DNA of 64,000 nucleotides from Cupriavidus consociatus (GCF_017814975.1 NZ_JAGIQA010000002.1:372001-436000); one strand, 5' to 3'. Counted from the stretch's first letter, positions 1 through 12,439 are shown. Translations and numbers: made by a program. Notes: generated from the letters alone by a model not told the origin.

Positions 1-673
<673 letters not shown>

Positions 674-1393
674 TCAGGCGGCCGCGCCGGTGCTGGCGGT
701 ACCGGCGGCACCGGGATCGACCGCGGCATGCATGCGCGCGCGCCCGCGGTCGACGTGTTCGCGCATCAGCCGCGCCGCCAGCTCGCCATCGCGCGCGGCG
801 ATGGCCGAGACGATGGCGCGGTGCTCGCGCGTGGAATCGGGCATGGCAGCGTTGCTGCCGGACAGCGCCTCGCGCCGGAACAGCGTCAGCTCCTTGACCA
901 GGCGCCGGTAGGTGTCGAGCAGCTTGCGGTTGCCGGCCAGCTCGACCATGCGGTCGTGGAAGGCTAAGTTCAGGCGCGCGTATTCGTCCAGGTCTCGGGC
1001 AGCGCTGGCGGCGCCCAACGCCTCGACCAGTGCGCGCAGTTCGCGCAACCCTTCCGCCGTGATGCGGGCCGCGAGTTGCCGGCCGACGAATTCATCGAGC
1101 ACCGCGCGCAGTTCATAGAGCTCGTCGGCTTCCTGCACCGAGATGGCACGCACGAAGACGCCGCGGTTCTTTTCGGTGCGCAGCAGGCCGGCCTGCTCCA
1201 GCGCGCGGAATGCTTCACGCACCGGGCCGCGCGAGACCTTGAGCTGGCCCGCGACTTCGATCTCGTTGAGCTTGGCGCCCGGCGGCAGTTCGCCGGACAT
1301 GATCCGCAGCTCCAGTTCGCGCTGCACCAGCGTGGTCAGCGACTGGCTCTGCAGGATGGTGATTTCGCTCGCCAGCGGCGCTTGGCGTGACAT
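674..1393 (-). CDS. GntR/FadR-family regulator of phosphonate utilisation
   Basis: This 239-residue DNA-binding repressor/activator has an N-terminal winged helix (about 20-85, with the recognition segment VSRGPVREAFRALEQ) and an all-helical FCD ligand domain (about 95-220). The FCD domain shows the Asp/His pattern of metal-binding FadR proteins (LNLAFHDRM, EHRAIVSAI). I chose the ATG at 1393 because a GGAG lies six bases before it; a longer reading from a TTG at 1423 is less likely. It sits between phnA and the divergent 2-AEP transport operon, where phosphonate-linked GntR regulators are common. A FadR-type palindrome lies about 70 bp upstream (1464-1477), suggesting autoregulation. 2-AEP or a breakdown product as effector is inference. 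Confidence 0.88.
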   Translation of the reverse strand: MSRQAPLASEITILQSQSLTTLVQRELELRIMSGELPPGAKLNEIEVAGQLKVSRGPVREAFRALEQAGLLRTEKNRGVFVRAISVQEADELYELRAVLDEFVGRQLAARITAEGLRELRALVEALGAASAARDLDEYARLNLAFHDRMVELAGNRKLLDTYRRLVKELTLFRREALSGSNAAMPDSTREHRAIVSAIAARDGELAARLMREHVDRGRARMHAAVDPGAAGTASTGAAA

Positions 1394-1463
1394 GAAAACT
1401 CCGGTTTGTGACGGTTTCGGCAATATCGAAAATCCTTATTGCGATTAAAGCAAGCGGTTTGTA

Positions 1464-1477
1464 TATTGTCAACAATA
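1464..1477. promoter_or_regulatory. FadR-type palindrome, candidate operator
   Basis: TATTGTCAACAATA is a perfect inverted repeat with six-base arms and a two-base centre. It fits the TTGT-N-ACAA pattern common for FadR-subfamily GntR proteins. It lies in the divergent region, 70 bp upstream of the GntR start and 185 bp upstream of the binding-protein gene. Binding is inferred. Confidence 0.6.
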
Positions 1478-1579
1478 GAGACATCGGCCACGCTGACAGG
1501 GTGATGGAAGGGGCCATGAAAGACTAGGAATATGTCTTGAAAGTGTTGCAGTACAAGGGTTTCAAGGAGAACGATGGTT

Positions 1580-1605
1580 TTGCAACGCACCGCCACACGT
1601 TGCAA
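1580..1605. promoter_or_regulatory. Inverted repeat upstream of 2-AEP transport operon
   Basis: TTGCAACG and CGTTGCAA form perfect eight-base arms separated by 10 bases, ending about 56 bp before the binding-protein ATG at 1662. The two half-sites are 18 bp centre to centre, under two helical turns. This is a good candidate operator, probably overlapping the promoter. No convincing -35/-10 pair was found. Confidence 0.5.
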
Positions 1606-1661
1606 CATATTCACCAAATTGACACATATCTCCACCTACAATGCCAGAAAACGGAGGCCCC

Positions 1662-2693
1662 ATGAAACTGTCCATCAAGCCCACCCTGCAAATCGCCGCC
1701 GCCCTGCTCGCAATGGGCGCCGCCGGCACCGCGCTGGCCCAGAAAACCACCCTGACGGTCTACACCGCGTGGGAGATCGAAACGCTGAAGCCATACGCCG
1801 AAGGCTTCGCCAGGGTCGCGCCCGACATCGAACTGAAATACGTGCGCGACTCCACCGGTGTCATCACCGCCAAGGCGCTCGCCGAAAAAACCAACCCGCA
1901 GGCAGACGTGATCGCCGGCCTGGCCGCATCCAGCCTGGAGGTGCTCAAGCAGGAAGGCATGCTGACGCCCTACACCCCCAAGGGCTTCGAAAAACTGACG
2001 CGCCACTACAGCGACAAGGCCACGCCGCCGTCGTGGGTGGGCCTGGATGTCTGGGGCGCCACCGTCTGCTTCAACACGGTCGAAGCCAAGAAGCGCAACC
2101 TGCCCCGCCCCGAAACCTGGAAGGACCTGGCCAAGCCGGTCTACAAGGGCGCCATCGTGATGCCCAGCCCGGCGTCGTCCGGCACCGGCTTCCTCGACGT
2201 AACCGCGTGGCTGCAACTGTTCGGCGAGCAGGAAGGCTGGAAGTACATGGACGCGCTGCACGAGAACATCGCCCAGTACACGCACAGCGGCTCCAAGCCG
2301 TGCAAGCAGGCGGGCGCGGGCGAGTTCCCGATCGGCATCTCGTTCGAGCTGCGCGCGCACAAGACGCTGGCCTCGGGCGCCCCGATCGAGATGATCTTCC
2401 CGAAGGAAGGGCTGGGTTATGACATCGAGGCCGCCGGCATCGTCAAGGGAACGAAGAAGCAGGAGGCCGCGCAGCGCTACATGGACTGGCTGGCGAGCAA
2501 GGAAGCGGCGCAGCTGTTCGCCAGGGACTGGGCCATCGTGACCTACCCGGAGGTGGCCCGCAAGGTAGAGACCATCCCCGCCAACTACGAGCAGATGCTG
2601 GTCAAGAACGATTTCAGCTACATCGCCAGGAACCGCGAGCGCGTGCTGAACGAGTGGCAGAAGCGGTACGCCGGCAAGTCGGAAAAGCAGTAA
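1662..2693 (+). CDS. phnS: 2-AEP ABC transporter, periplasmic binding protein
   Basis: This 343-residue extracytoplasmic solute-binding protein captures 2-aminoethylphosphonate for import. Residues 1-26 form a Sec signal peptide (MKLSIKPTLQIAA...ALA), with cleavage likely before QKTTLTVYTAWE. The mature part has the fold of the iron/spermidine/phosphonate binding-protein group. I chose the ATG at 1662, which follows a GGAGG by five bases; an in-frame ATG at 1641 has no ribosome site. It heads a plus-strand operon with the ATPase, permease and PhnW. The 2-AEP specificity rests mainly on that context. A perfect GC-rich hairpin follows the gene. Confidence 0.87.
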   Translation: MKLSIKPTLQIAAALLAMGAAGTALAQKTTLTVYTAWEIETLKPYAEGFARVAPDIELKYVRDSTGVITAKALAEKTNPQADVIAGLAASSLEVLKQEGMLTPYTPKGFEKLTRHYSDKATPPSWVGLDVWGATVCFNTVEAKKRNLPRPETWKDLAKPVYKGAIVMPSPASSGTGFLDVTAWLQLFGEQEGWKYMDALHENIAQYTHSGSKPCKQAGAGEFPIGISFELRAHKTLASGAPIEMIFPKEGLGYDIEAAGIVKGTKKQEAAQRYMDWLASKEAAQLFARDWAIVTYPEVARKVETIPANYEQMLVKNDFSYIARNRERVLNEWQKRYAGKSEKQ

Positions 2694-2707
2694 TCCGGGA
2701 ACGCCCC

Positions 2708-2729
2708 GGCCCGGCGCTGGCGCCGGGCC
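2708..2729 (+). other. Intercistronic hairpin between phnS and phnT
   Basis: Perfect 10-base arms (GGCCCGGCGC / GCGCCGGGCC) with a two-base loop lie 15 bp after the phnS stop and 34 bp before the phnT start. There is no T run. It is more likely an mRNA-stabilising or attenuating stem than a full terminator, as is often seen after binding-protein genes in ABC operons. Confidence 0.6.
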
Positions 2730-2763
2730 ACTGCCACGACCACATCGCCGAGGATCCCACGCC

Positions 2764-3866
<1,103 letters not shown>

Positions 3867-3876
<10 letters not shown>

Positions 3877-5675
3877 GCCTCTTGACAGCGCCGGCCAATG
3901 CGCCGGCTAACGATACCGCCCCAGGCGCCGCGCCGGCCGGGACTCCCGGTTCCGGCGCGAAGCCCTCCCTGCCCGCGCCACGCGCGTTCATTGCCACCTC
4001 GGTGCGTGCGCACTGGACCGACCGGCTCGCGCACGTGCTGCTGGCATTGGCCGCAGTTGCCCTGCTGTGCTTCGTGCTGGCCCCGATCGTGATGATCCTG
4101 GCCAAGAGCGTGCAGAACCGCGACGGCTCGCTGGCAGGGATCGCGCATTTCCGCGCCTACTTCGAATCGCCGGCGCTGCTGCGTTCGGTGTGGAACAGCC
4201 TGTGGGTCTCGGCGCTGGCCACCTGCATCACGGTGCCGCTGGCCTTTACCTTTGCCTACGCGCTGACGCGCAGCCGCATTGCCTGCAAGGGGCTGCTGCG
4301 CAACCTGGCGCTGATCCCGCTGCTGGCGCCGTCGCTGCTGGCAGCCATTTCCTTTATCTTCTGGTTCGGCAACCAGGGGTTGTTCAAGCCCTGGATGGGC
4401 AGCACGCAGATCTACGGGCCGCTGGGGATCGTCGCCTCGCTGGTGTTCGCCACATTCCCGCATGCGCTGATGATCCTGGTCACGGCGCTGTCGCTCACCG
4501 ACGCGCGGCTGTACGAGGCGGCCGATGCGCTGGGCACCTCCGCCACCCGAAAGTTCTTCACCATCACCGTGCCGGGGGCGCGCTACGGCCTGGTCAGCGC
4601 GGCGATGGTGGTGTTCACCTATGCGATCTCCGACTTCGGCATCCCCAAGGTGATCGGCGGCAACTTTCATATGCTGGCCACCGACATCTACAAGCTGGTG
4701 ATCGGCATGCAGGACTTCTCGCAGGGCGCGGTGGTGTCGCTGATGCTGCTGGTTCCGGTGGCGGTCACCTACTGCGTCGACGCGCGCGTGCAGAAGCGCC
4801 AGATGGCGCTGATGTCGGCCCGCTCGGTGCCGTACGTGCCGCGCCGCAGCCGGCGCTTCGACCTTGCCATGGCGTCGTTCTGCTGGTTGATGGCGGCGCT
4901 GATGGTGGCGGTGATGGGCATGGCGATCTACGCCTCCTTCGTCAAGCTGTGGCCGTACAACTTCTCGCTGTCGCTGAACCACTACCGCGTCGGCCTGGTC
5001 GAAGGCGGCGTGGTCGATTCCTACCTGAACAGCCTGCGCATGGCCGCGCTGGCCGCGGTGATCGGCCCGGTGTTTATCTTTGCCACCGCCTACCTGCTGG
5101 AGAAGACCCGCGGGCTGGACTGGCTGCGCGGCTTCGTGCGGCTGATGGCGGTGCTGCCGATGGGCGTGCCGGGGCTGGTGCTGGGGCTGGGCTACATCTT
5201 CTTCTTCGTGCCGCAGGCCAACCCGCTGCACGGCCTGTACCAGACGCTGGGCATCCTGGTACTGGTGACGATCGTGCATTACTACGCGTCGTGCCACCTG
5301 ACCGCGGTGACCGCGCTCAAGCAGCTCGACAGCGAGTTCGAGGCCGTGTCCGCGTCGCTGAAGGTGCCCTTCTACAAGACCTTCTTCAAGGTCACCGTGC
5401 CGGCGTGCCTGCCCGCCATCCTGGAGATCTCGCGCTACCTGTTCATCAACGCCATGACCACGGTGTCGGCAGTGGTGTTTCTCTACGGCGCCGACACCAA
5501 GCTGGCCTCGGTCGAAATCGTCAACCTGGACGAGTCCGGGGACATCGGCCCGGCGGCGGCCATGGCCACGCTGGTAGTGGTGACCTCCGCGCTGGCGTGC
5601 CTGCTCTATTACCTGCTGCAACGCGTGCTCGACCGCAAGACCCAGGCATGGCGCCAGGGCCAGGCAAGCGACTGA
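3867..5675 (+). CDS. phnU: 2-AEP ABC transporter permease with two fused permease domains
   Basis: This 602-residue inner-membrane protein holds two binding-protein-dependent permease domains in one chain, about residues 60-320 and 340-590. Each has around six hydrophobic segments and an EAA-type loop (YEAADALGTSATRKFFTITVPG in the first half, FEAVSASLKVPFYKTFFKVTVP in the second). Such double-length permeases occur in 2-AEP and iron importers, where one chain replaces the usual PhnU/PhnV pair. The first 50 residues are Ala/Pro-rich and look cytoplasmic. The gene overlaps phnT by 10 bp, and phnW follows after 54 bp. Confidence 0.88.
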
Positions 5676-5729
5676 AAACTTCCAATACGCAATCTCCTTC
5701 CCCAATCTCCTCGCAATCAGGAGCTCAAC

Positions 5730-6863
5730 ATGATCCGCGGCAACGACCCGATCCTTCTGACCCCCGGCCCGCTCACCACCTCGCTCGCGACCAAGCAGGC
5801 CATGCTGCGCGACTGGGGATCGTGGGACGCCAGCTTCAACAGCATCACGCGCAGCCTGTGCGATGACCTCGTGCGCATCGTCCACGGCGAAGGCACCCAT
5901 GTGTGCGTGCCGATGCAGGGCAGCGGCACTTTCTCGGTGGAAGCCGGCATCGCCAACGTGGTGCCCCGCGACGGCAAGGTCCTGGTGCCGCAGAATGGCG
6001 CGTACTGCCAGCGCATCCTGAAGATCTGCAAGGTGCTGGGCCGCGCCAGCGTGGAACTGCCGATCCCCGAGGACCAGCCGGCCACGGCTGCTCTGGTCGA
6101 GCAGGCGCTGGCGCGCGACCCGTCCATCACGCACGTGGCGCAGGTCCATTGCGAGACCGGCGCCGGTGTGCTGAACCCGCTGCCGGAGATCGCCGCGCTG
6201 TGCCAGCGGCTGGGCAAGGGACTGATCGTCGATGCGATGAGTTCGTTCGGCGCGATCGAGATCGATGCGCGCACCATGCCGTTCGATGCGCTGGTGGCTG
6301 CCACCGGCAAGTGCATCGAGGGCGTGCCGGGCATGGGCTTCGTGCTGGTGAAGAGGGATGTGCTGGAGGCCAGCCAGGGCAACAGCCATTCGCTGGCGCT
6401 CGATCTGTATGACCAGTATGTCTATATGCAGAAGACCACGCAGTGGCGCTTCACGCCGCCCACGCACGTGGTGGCGGCGTTCCGCGCGGCGCTGGACCAG
6501 TTCCTGGAGGAAGGCGGGCAACCGGTGCGCGGGGCGCGCTATCGCAAGAATTGCGAGGCGCTGGTCAGGGGCATGGGCGAGCTCGGCTTCCGGCCGTTCC
6601 TGCCGGCGGCGGTGCAGGCGCCGATCATCGTCACCTTCCATGCGCCGGCGGATGCGCGCTATGACTTCAAGACGTTCTACAGCAAGGTGCGCGGGCGCGG
6701 GTACATCCTGTATCCGGGCAAGCTGACGCAGGTGGAGACGTTCCGGGTGGGCTGCATTGGCGCGATCGATGACAACGAGATGCGCAATGTGGTGACGGCG
6801 GTGGGTGAGGTGTTGAAGGAGATGGGGATAAAGATGCAGGCGCCGCTGGCGGAGGCGGCGTAG
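5730..6863 (+). CDS. phnW: 2-aminoethylphosphonate:pyruvate transaminase
   Basis: This 377-residue PLP enzyme of the class V aminotransferase fold converts 2-AEP and pyruvate to phosphonoacetaldehyde and alanine. Visible hallmarks are the N-terminal [10 protein letters not shown], the PLP-contacting Asp in [11 protein letters not shown], and the Schiff-base lysine in [12 protein letters not shown] (about residue 194). The length equals the usual size for PhnW. A CAGGAG lies eight bases before the ATG. It is the catabolic gene of the importer operon. With PhnA it implies the phosphonoacetaldehyde-phosphonoacetate route rather than phosphonatase (PhnX), which is absent from view. Confidence 0.95.
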   Translation: MIRGNDPILLTPGPLTTSLATKQAMLRDWGSWDASFNSITRSLCDDLVRIVHGEGTHVCVPMQGSGTFSVEAGIANVVPRDGKVLVPQNGAYCQRILKICKVLGRASVELPIPEDQPATAALVEQALARDPSITHVAQVHCETGAGVLNPLPEIAALCQRLGKGLIVDAMSSFGAIEIDARTMPFDALVAATGKCIEGVPGMGFVLVKRDVLEASQGNSHSLALDLYDQYVYMQKTTQWRFTPPTHVVAAFRAALDQFLEEGGQPVRGARYRKNCEALVRGMGELGFRPFLPAAVQAPIIVTFHAPADARYDFKTFYSKVRGRGYILYPGKLTQVETFRVGCIGAIDDNEMRNVVTAVGEVLKEMGIKMQAPLAEAA

Positions 6864-6895
6864 CCACGATTGGCTACCGGCTCTTGCAGAAGGCA

Positions 6896-7058
6896 CCCCT
6901 CTCCCGCTTGCGGGAGAGGGGTGGGGGTGAGGGCCGGCATTTGCAGGAACCATGGCGAACGCATTGCGACGCGCGCAGTCCAGGCCGTCGCACCGCGCAT
7001 GTCTTCGCCGCTCCCGCCGCTCTCTCCCCTCTCCCCTCTCCCGTGCGGAAGAGGGGAG
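6896..7058. repeat. Composite REP-like palindrome pair, copy 1
   Basis: The left hairpin (6896-6921) has perfect 12-base arms CCCCTCTCCCGC/GCGGGAGAGGGG and is followed by TGGGGGTGAGGG. The right hairpin (7031-7058) has 12-base arms with one mismatch and is followed by GAGCAAAC..GCGGG. The same left/right layout recurs at 13900-14035, so this is a mobile or spreading intergenic repeat in the style of REP/BIME elements. It fills the gap between phnW and the EamA gene and may also end transcription of the phn operon. Confidence 0.75.
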
Positions 7059-7113
7059 CAAACAAGCGGGCTCGCTAAAGGGCTCACCAAACGCGTCGAA
7101 CATCTTCTCCCCC

Positions 7114-7965
7114 ATGCCCCTGCCCCCAGACTTCCACGGCCTCGCCTTCGCCGCCGTGATGCTGTCCGCGCTGATGCACGCGTCCTGGAACGCCATCGTC
7201 AAGATCGGCGGCGACCGCCTGTCGTCGATGGCGCTGATCGACACCTTCTGCCTGCTGGTGGCGATCCCCTTCCTGTTTTTCGTACCCCTGCCCGCACCGC
7301 AGGTCTGGCCCTTCCTGCTGGCCACCGTCGCGCTGGAAGTCGGCTACAAGCTGTCGCTGGTTGCCGCCTACAACCGCGGCGACTTCAGCCAGGCCTACCC
7401 GCTGATGCGCGGCTCGGCGCCGATGATGGTCGCGGTGCTGCTGTTGCTGACGGGCAGCGAGCGGCTCGGCCCTGGCGGCTATGCCGGCATCGCCCTGATC
7501 TGCTGCGGCCTGGTCAGCCTGGTGCGCTGGCGGCGGCAGTCGCCTGACTTGCTCGGCTTTGCGCTGCTGGCCGGCGCCTGCCTGGCGGCCGGCACGGTGA
7601 TCGACGGCACGGCGGTCAAGCGTTACGGCGAAGTCTTCACCTATATCGTCTGGCTGCAGGCGATGTCGCACGTTTTCATGCCCACCTATGCGCTGAGCCG
7701 GCGCGGCAGCGCGCTGCTGACGCTGTTGCGCGCGGAATGGAAGCGCGCGTGGATCGGCGGCATCAACCGCGTCGGTTCGTACGCGCTGATGCTTTGGGCG
7801 ATGACGCTGGCGCCGGTGACCAAGCTGGCGGCGCTGCGCGAGTCGAGCGTGATCTTTGCCGCGTTGCTGGGGCATTTCCTGCTGCGCGAGCCGTTCGATC
7901 GCCGCCGTGTGGTCGCTACCGCGCTGGTGCTGCTGGGCATCCTCATCCTGCAGCTGGCCCGCTGA
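7114..7965 (+). CDS. EamA-type membrane protein linked to phosphonate use
   Basis: This 283-residue inner-membrane protein of the drug/metabolite transporter superfamily has about ten hydrophobic helices in two EamA repeats (about 10-135 and 150-280). I start it at the ATG at 7114 (MPLPPDFHGLAF); upstream in-frame codons run into the repeat element. Membrane proteins of this type recur beside phnW in 2-AEP loci, and it could export or import a phosphonate-related metabolite. The substrate is unknown. It shares the direction of the phn operon but is separated from it by the 250-bp repeat region. Confidence 0.8.
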   Translation: MPLPPDFHGLAFAAVMLSALMHASWNAIVKIGGDRLSSMALIDTFCLLVAIPFLFFVPLPAPQVWPFLLATVALEVGYKLSLVAAYNRGDFSQAYPLMRGSAPMMVAVLLLLTGSERLGPGGYAGIALICCGLVSLVRWRRQSPDLLGFALLAGACLAAGTVIDGTAVKRYGEVFTYIVWLQAMSHVFMPTYALSRRGSALLTLLRAEWKRAWIGGINRVGSYALMLWAMTLAPVTKLAALRESSVIFAALLGHFLLREPFDRRRVVATALVLLGILILQLAR

Positions 7966-8001
7966 TCTGCCGTGTTGTGTGCCGCGTCTTGTGTTGTTAT
8001 T

Positions 8002-8027
8002 TGGCATTTTGTGGCATAACATGGCAT
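8002..8027 (+). promoter_or_regulatory. Three TGGCAT direct repeats at 10-bp spacing
   Basis: TGGCAT occurs at 8002, 8012 and 8022, exactly one helical turn apart. The last copy ends 37 bp before the start of the dimethylglycine dehydrogenase-like gene. The region is also locally AT-rich. It may be an activator or repressor site; the protein is unknown. Confidence 0.4.
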
Positions 8028-8064
8028 TCATCATCTCACCGTCCCAGTACCCGCGCTGACCACC

Positions 8065-10551
8065 ATGTCCCCAGCCATTCCCTCCCAAACCCGTGTCGTC
8101 ATCATCGGCGGCGGCATCATCGGCTGCAGCGTTGCCTACCACCTGACGAAGCTAGGCTGGAAGGATGTGGTGCTGCTTGAGCAGGGCCAGCTGTCGTGCG
8201 GCACGACCTGGCACGCAGCCGGCCTGGTTGGCCAGCTGCGTTCGCAGGAAAGCATGACCAGGCTGATCCGCTACTCCACGCAGCTCTACAGCGAACTGGA
8301 AGCGGAAACCGGCCTCGGCACCGGCTGGAAGCAATGCGGTTCCCTCTCCGTGGCGCGCACCGCCGAGCGCATGACGCAGCTGCGCCGCACGGCCGCGGTC
8401 GCGCGCGCCTACGGCGTGGCGTGCGAAGTCATCTCCCCTGCCCAGGCCGGCGAGCTGTGGCCGGCGATGCGCACCGACGACCTGCAGGGCGCGGTCTGGC
8501 TGCCCGGCGACGGCAAGGCCAATCCCACCGACCTGACGCAGGCGCTGGCGCGCGGCGCGCGCGGCCGTGGCGCGATCATCGCGCAAGACACCAGGATCAC
8601 CGCGATCCATACCGCCGACGGCCGCGCCACCGGCGTCAGCTGGCGCGACAAGAACGGCGACGAGGGCCGGCTTGAAGCGGAGATCGTGGTCAACTGCGCG
8701 GGCCAGTGGGCGCGGCAGGTGGGACTGATGTGCGGCGTGACTGTGCCGCTGCATTCGGCCGAGCACTACTACATCGTCACCGAGCGCATCGCCGGCGTGC
8801 ACCCCGACCTGCCGGTGATGCGCGACCCGGACGGCTTCATCTACTTCAAGGAGGAGGTCGGCGGACTGGTAATGGGCGGCTTCGAGCCCGACGCCAAGCC
8901 CTGGGGCATGCAGGGCATTCCGGAGCCGTTCGAGTTCCAGCTGCTGCCCGACGACTGGGACCAGTTCCAGATCCTGATGGAAAACGCGCTGGTGCGCGTG
9001 CCAGCGCTGGAAACTGCGCAGGTGAAGCAGTTCTACAACGGCCCGGAATCCTTCACTCCGGACAACAACTTCATCCTCGGCGAAGCGCCGGAACTGCGCA
9101 ATTTCTACGTCGGCGCGGGCTTCAACTCGATGGGCATCGCCTCCGCCGGCGGCGCCGGCATGGCGCTGGCGGAATGGATCGTCGCGGGCGAACCCACCAT
9201 GGACCTCTGGCCGGTCGATATCCGGCGCTTCGCCGGCTTCAACGGCAACCAGAACTGGCTGCACGACCGCATCAAGGAAACGCTTGGCCTGCACTACGCG
9301 ATGCCGTGGCCGAATCGCGAACTGGAGACCGCACGCCCGTTCCGCCGCTCGCCGCTGTATGCGCACCTGCGCGATGCCGGCGCCAATTTCGGCAGCAAGA
9401 TGGGCTGGGAGCGGCCCAACTTCTTCGCGCCGCCGGGGGCATCGCCGCGGATCGAATATGCCTTCGGCCAGCAGAACTGGCTGCCGTGGAGCGGTGCCGA
9501 GCACCGTGCCTGCCGCGAAGGCGTGGCGCTGTTCGACATGAGTTCGTTCTCCAAGTACCTGGTCAAGGGCGCCGATGCCGAGGGGGTGCTGCAGTACGTG
9601 ATGAGCAACGACATGGCGGTGCCGCCGGGACAGGCCGTCTATACCGCGATGCTCAACGAACGCGGCACCTATGAGTCCGACCTGACCGTGACGCGGCTGG
9701 GGCACGACCAGTACCTGGTGGTGACCGGCTCGGCGCAGACCACGCGCGACTTCAGCTATATCGAGCGGCTGATCCCGGGCGACAAGCGCTGCGTGGTCGT
9801 CGACGTCACCGGCCAGTACGCGGTACTGGCGGTGATGGGACCACGCTCGCGCGAATTGCTGCAGAAGGTGTCGCGCGCGGATTTCTCCAACGAAGGCTTT
9901 CCCTTCGGCAGTTCGCGCGAGATCGACCTCGGCTATGCCACCGTGCGCGCGACGCGCCTGTCGTACGTGGGCGAGCTCGGGTGGGAACTGTACGTGCCGG
10001 TCGAATTCGCGGTGGGCGTCTACGAGACGCTGCACCTGGCCGGGCGCACGCTCGGGCTGGTCGATGCCGGCTACTACGCCATCGAATCGCTGCGACTGGA
10101 AAAGGGCTACCGCGCCTGGGGCCGCGAGCTGTCGCCGTCGGTCACCCCCTTCGAAGCGGGACTGTCGTTCGCCTGCAAGCTGGCCAGCGGCATCGACTTC
10201 CGCGGCCGGGACGCGCTGCTGCAATTGCGGCAGGCGGGCGGTCCCACACGGCGCATGGTGGTGGTGACGGTCGACGGCGCCAGCGACGCCATGCTGTGGG
10301 GCGCAGAGGCCGTGCTGCGCACCGGCCCCGACGGCGGCGTGCGCGCGGTGGGATCGCTCAGTTCCGCCGCATTCGGCCATACGCTGGGCTGCCCGGTCGG
10401 CATGGCATTGCTGGCGCGCGAGGATGGGCCGGCCGATGCGGCCTGGCTCGAAGCCGGCGCTTACCACGTCGACGTGGCCGGCGAACTGCTGCCCGCACGC
10501 GTACACCTGCGCGCGCCCTACGATCCGGCTTCGGCGCGCCCGAAGGCTTGA
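8065..10551 (+). CDS. Dimethylglycine/sarcosine dehydrogenase-like flavoprotein
   Basis: This 828-residue enzyme combines an FAD-dependent D-amino-acid oxidase-type domain (about 8-370) with a middle FAO domain, a GcvT-type folate-binding aminomethyltransferase domain (about 430-705) and its C-terminal barrel (about 730-820). The dinucleotide fold is seen in VVIIGGGIIGCSVAYHL. A TTWHAAG segment holds the histidine that carries covalent FAD in dimethylglycine and sarcosine dehydrogenases. It should demethylate an N-methylated glycine and pass the one-carbon unit to tetrahydrofolate. No electron-transfer or other betaine-pathway gene lies beside it, so the substrate is inferred from the family only. 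Confidence 0.85.
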   Translation: MSPAIPSQTRVVIIGGGIIGCSVAYHLTKLGWKDVVLLEQGQLSCGTTWHAAGLVGQLRSQESMTRLIRYSTQLYSELEAETGLGTGWKQCGSLSVARTAERMTQLRRTAAVARAYGVACEVISPAQAGELWPAMRTDDLQGAVWLPGDGKANPTDLTQALARGARGRGAIIAQDTRITAIHTADGRATGVSWRDKNGDEGRLEAEIVVNCAGQWARQVGLMCGVTVPLHSAEHYYIVTERIAGVHPDLPVMRDPDGFIYFKEEVGGLVMGGFEPDAKPWGMQGIPEPFEFQLLPDDWDQFQILMENALVRVPALETAQVKQFYNGPESFTPDNNFILGEAPELRNFYVGAGFNSMGIASAGGAGMALAEWIVAGEPTMDLWPVDIRRFAGFNGNQNWLHDRIKETLGLHYAMPWPNRELETARPFRRSPLYAHLRDAGANFGSKMGWERPNFFAPPGASPRIEYAFGQQNWLPWSGAEHRACREGVALFDMSSFSKYLVKGADAEGVLQYVMSNDMAVPPGQAVYTAMLNERGTYESDLTVTRLGHDQYLVVTGSAQTTRDFSYIERLIPGDKRCVVVDVTGQYAVLAVMGPRSRELLQKVSRADFSNEGFPFGSSREIDLGYATVRATRLSYVGELGWELYVPVEFAVGVYETLHLAGRTLGLVDAGYYAIESLRLEKGYRAWGRELSPSVTPFEAGLSFACKLASGIDFRGRDALLQLRQAGGPTRRMVVVTVDGASDAMLWGAEAVLRTGPDGGVRAVGSLSSAAFGHTLGCPVGMALLAREDGPADAAWLEAGAYHVDVAGELLPARVHLRAPYDPASARPKA

Positions 10552-10597
10552 ACAGGGCGGGGGGGAACAAGGGCGACCTGGCCGCGACGAGCAAAGG

Positions 10598-10655
10598 TGC
10601 TCCAAACTGGAACAACCGCTGTCACGCGCTGGCACACCGCCGCCGGCGCGTGACA
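10598..10655. promoter_or_regulatory. Candidate upstream activator sites for the acoD promoter
   Basis: Two inverted repeats lie 70-130 bp before the sigma-54 promoter. One is TGCTCCA-N3-TGGAACA (10598-10614, one mismatch). The other is TGTCACGCGC-N16-GCGCGTGACA (10620-10655, perfect 10-base arms). The position is typical of enhancer sites for sigma-54 activators; the obvious candidate protein is the AcoR-like regulator encoded at 14058-16010. Confidence 0.55.
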
Positions 10656-10720
10656 CATTCCTGGCCGATTTCCGCGGCCTTTCCTCCTGATTCCCCCCGC
10701 TTTTCCGTCTTCTCGCACCC

Positions 10721-10736
10721 CGGCACACCTCTTGCG
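10721..10736 (+). promoter_or_regulatory. Sigma-54 (-24/-12) promoter of acoD
   Basis: CGGCACACCTCTTGCG fits the sigma-54 consensus, with GG at -24 and GC at -12 separated by ten bases (GGCAC-N5-TTGC). It lies about 67 bp before the acoD start and downstream of the inverted-repeat activator sites. A sigma-54 activator gene in the same locus supports it. Confidence 0.75.
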
Positions 10737-10803
10737 ATCTGCTCCAGTGCGCACGGCCCAGGCCGTGACGACACGACACAGATGAATTCGAACGGAGCGA
10801 GAC

Positions 10804-12324
<1,521 letters not shown>

Positions 12325-12439
12325 CGGCGCTCAAAGCATGACGCAATGGCCGTCCACGACGGCATTGTGCGCGCCATGATCCGGTTGTGCCCCGCGGGCG
12401 CGGGGCCATCCCGGACAAGGAGTCATCCAAGGAGTCGAG

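Noticed and set aside
1619-1642. TTGACA and TACAAT boxes upstream of phnS.
   Set aside because: They are separated by only 12 bases, too short for a sigma-70 promoter, although each box looks good by itself.
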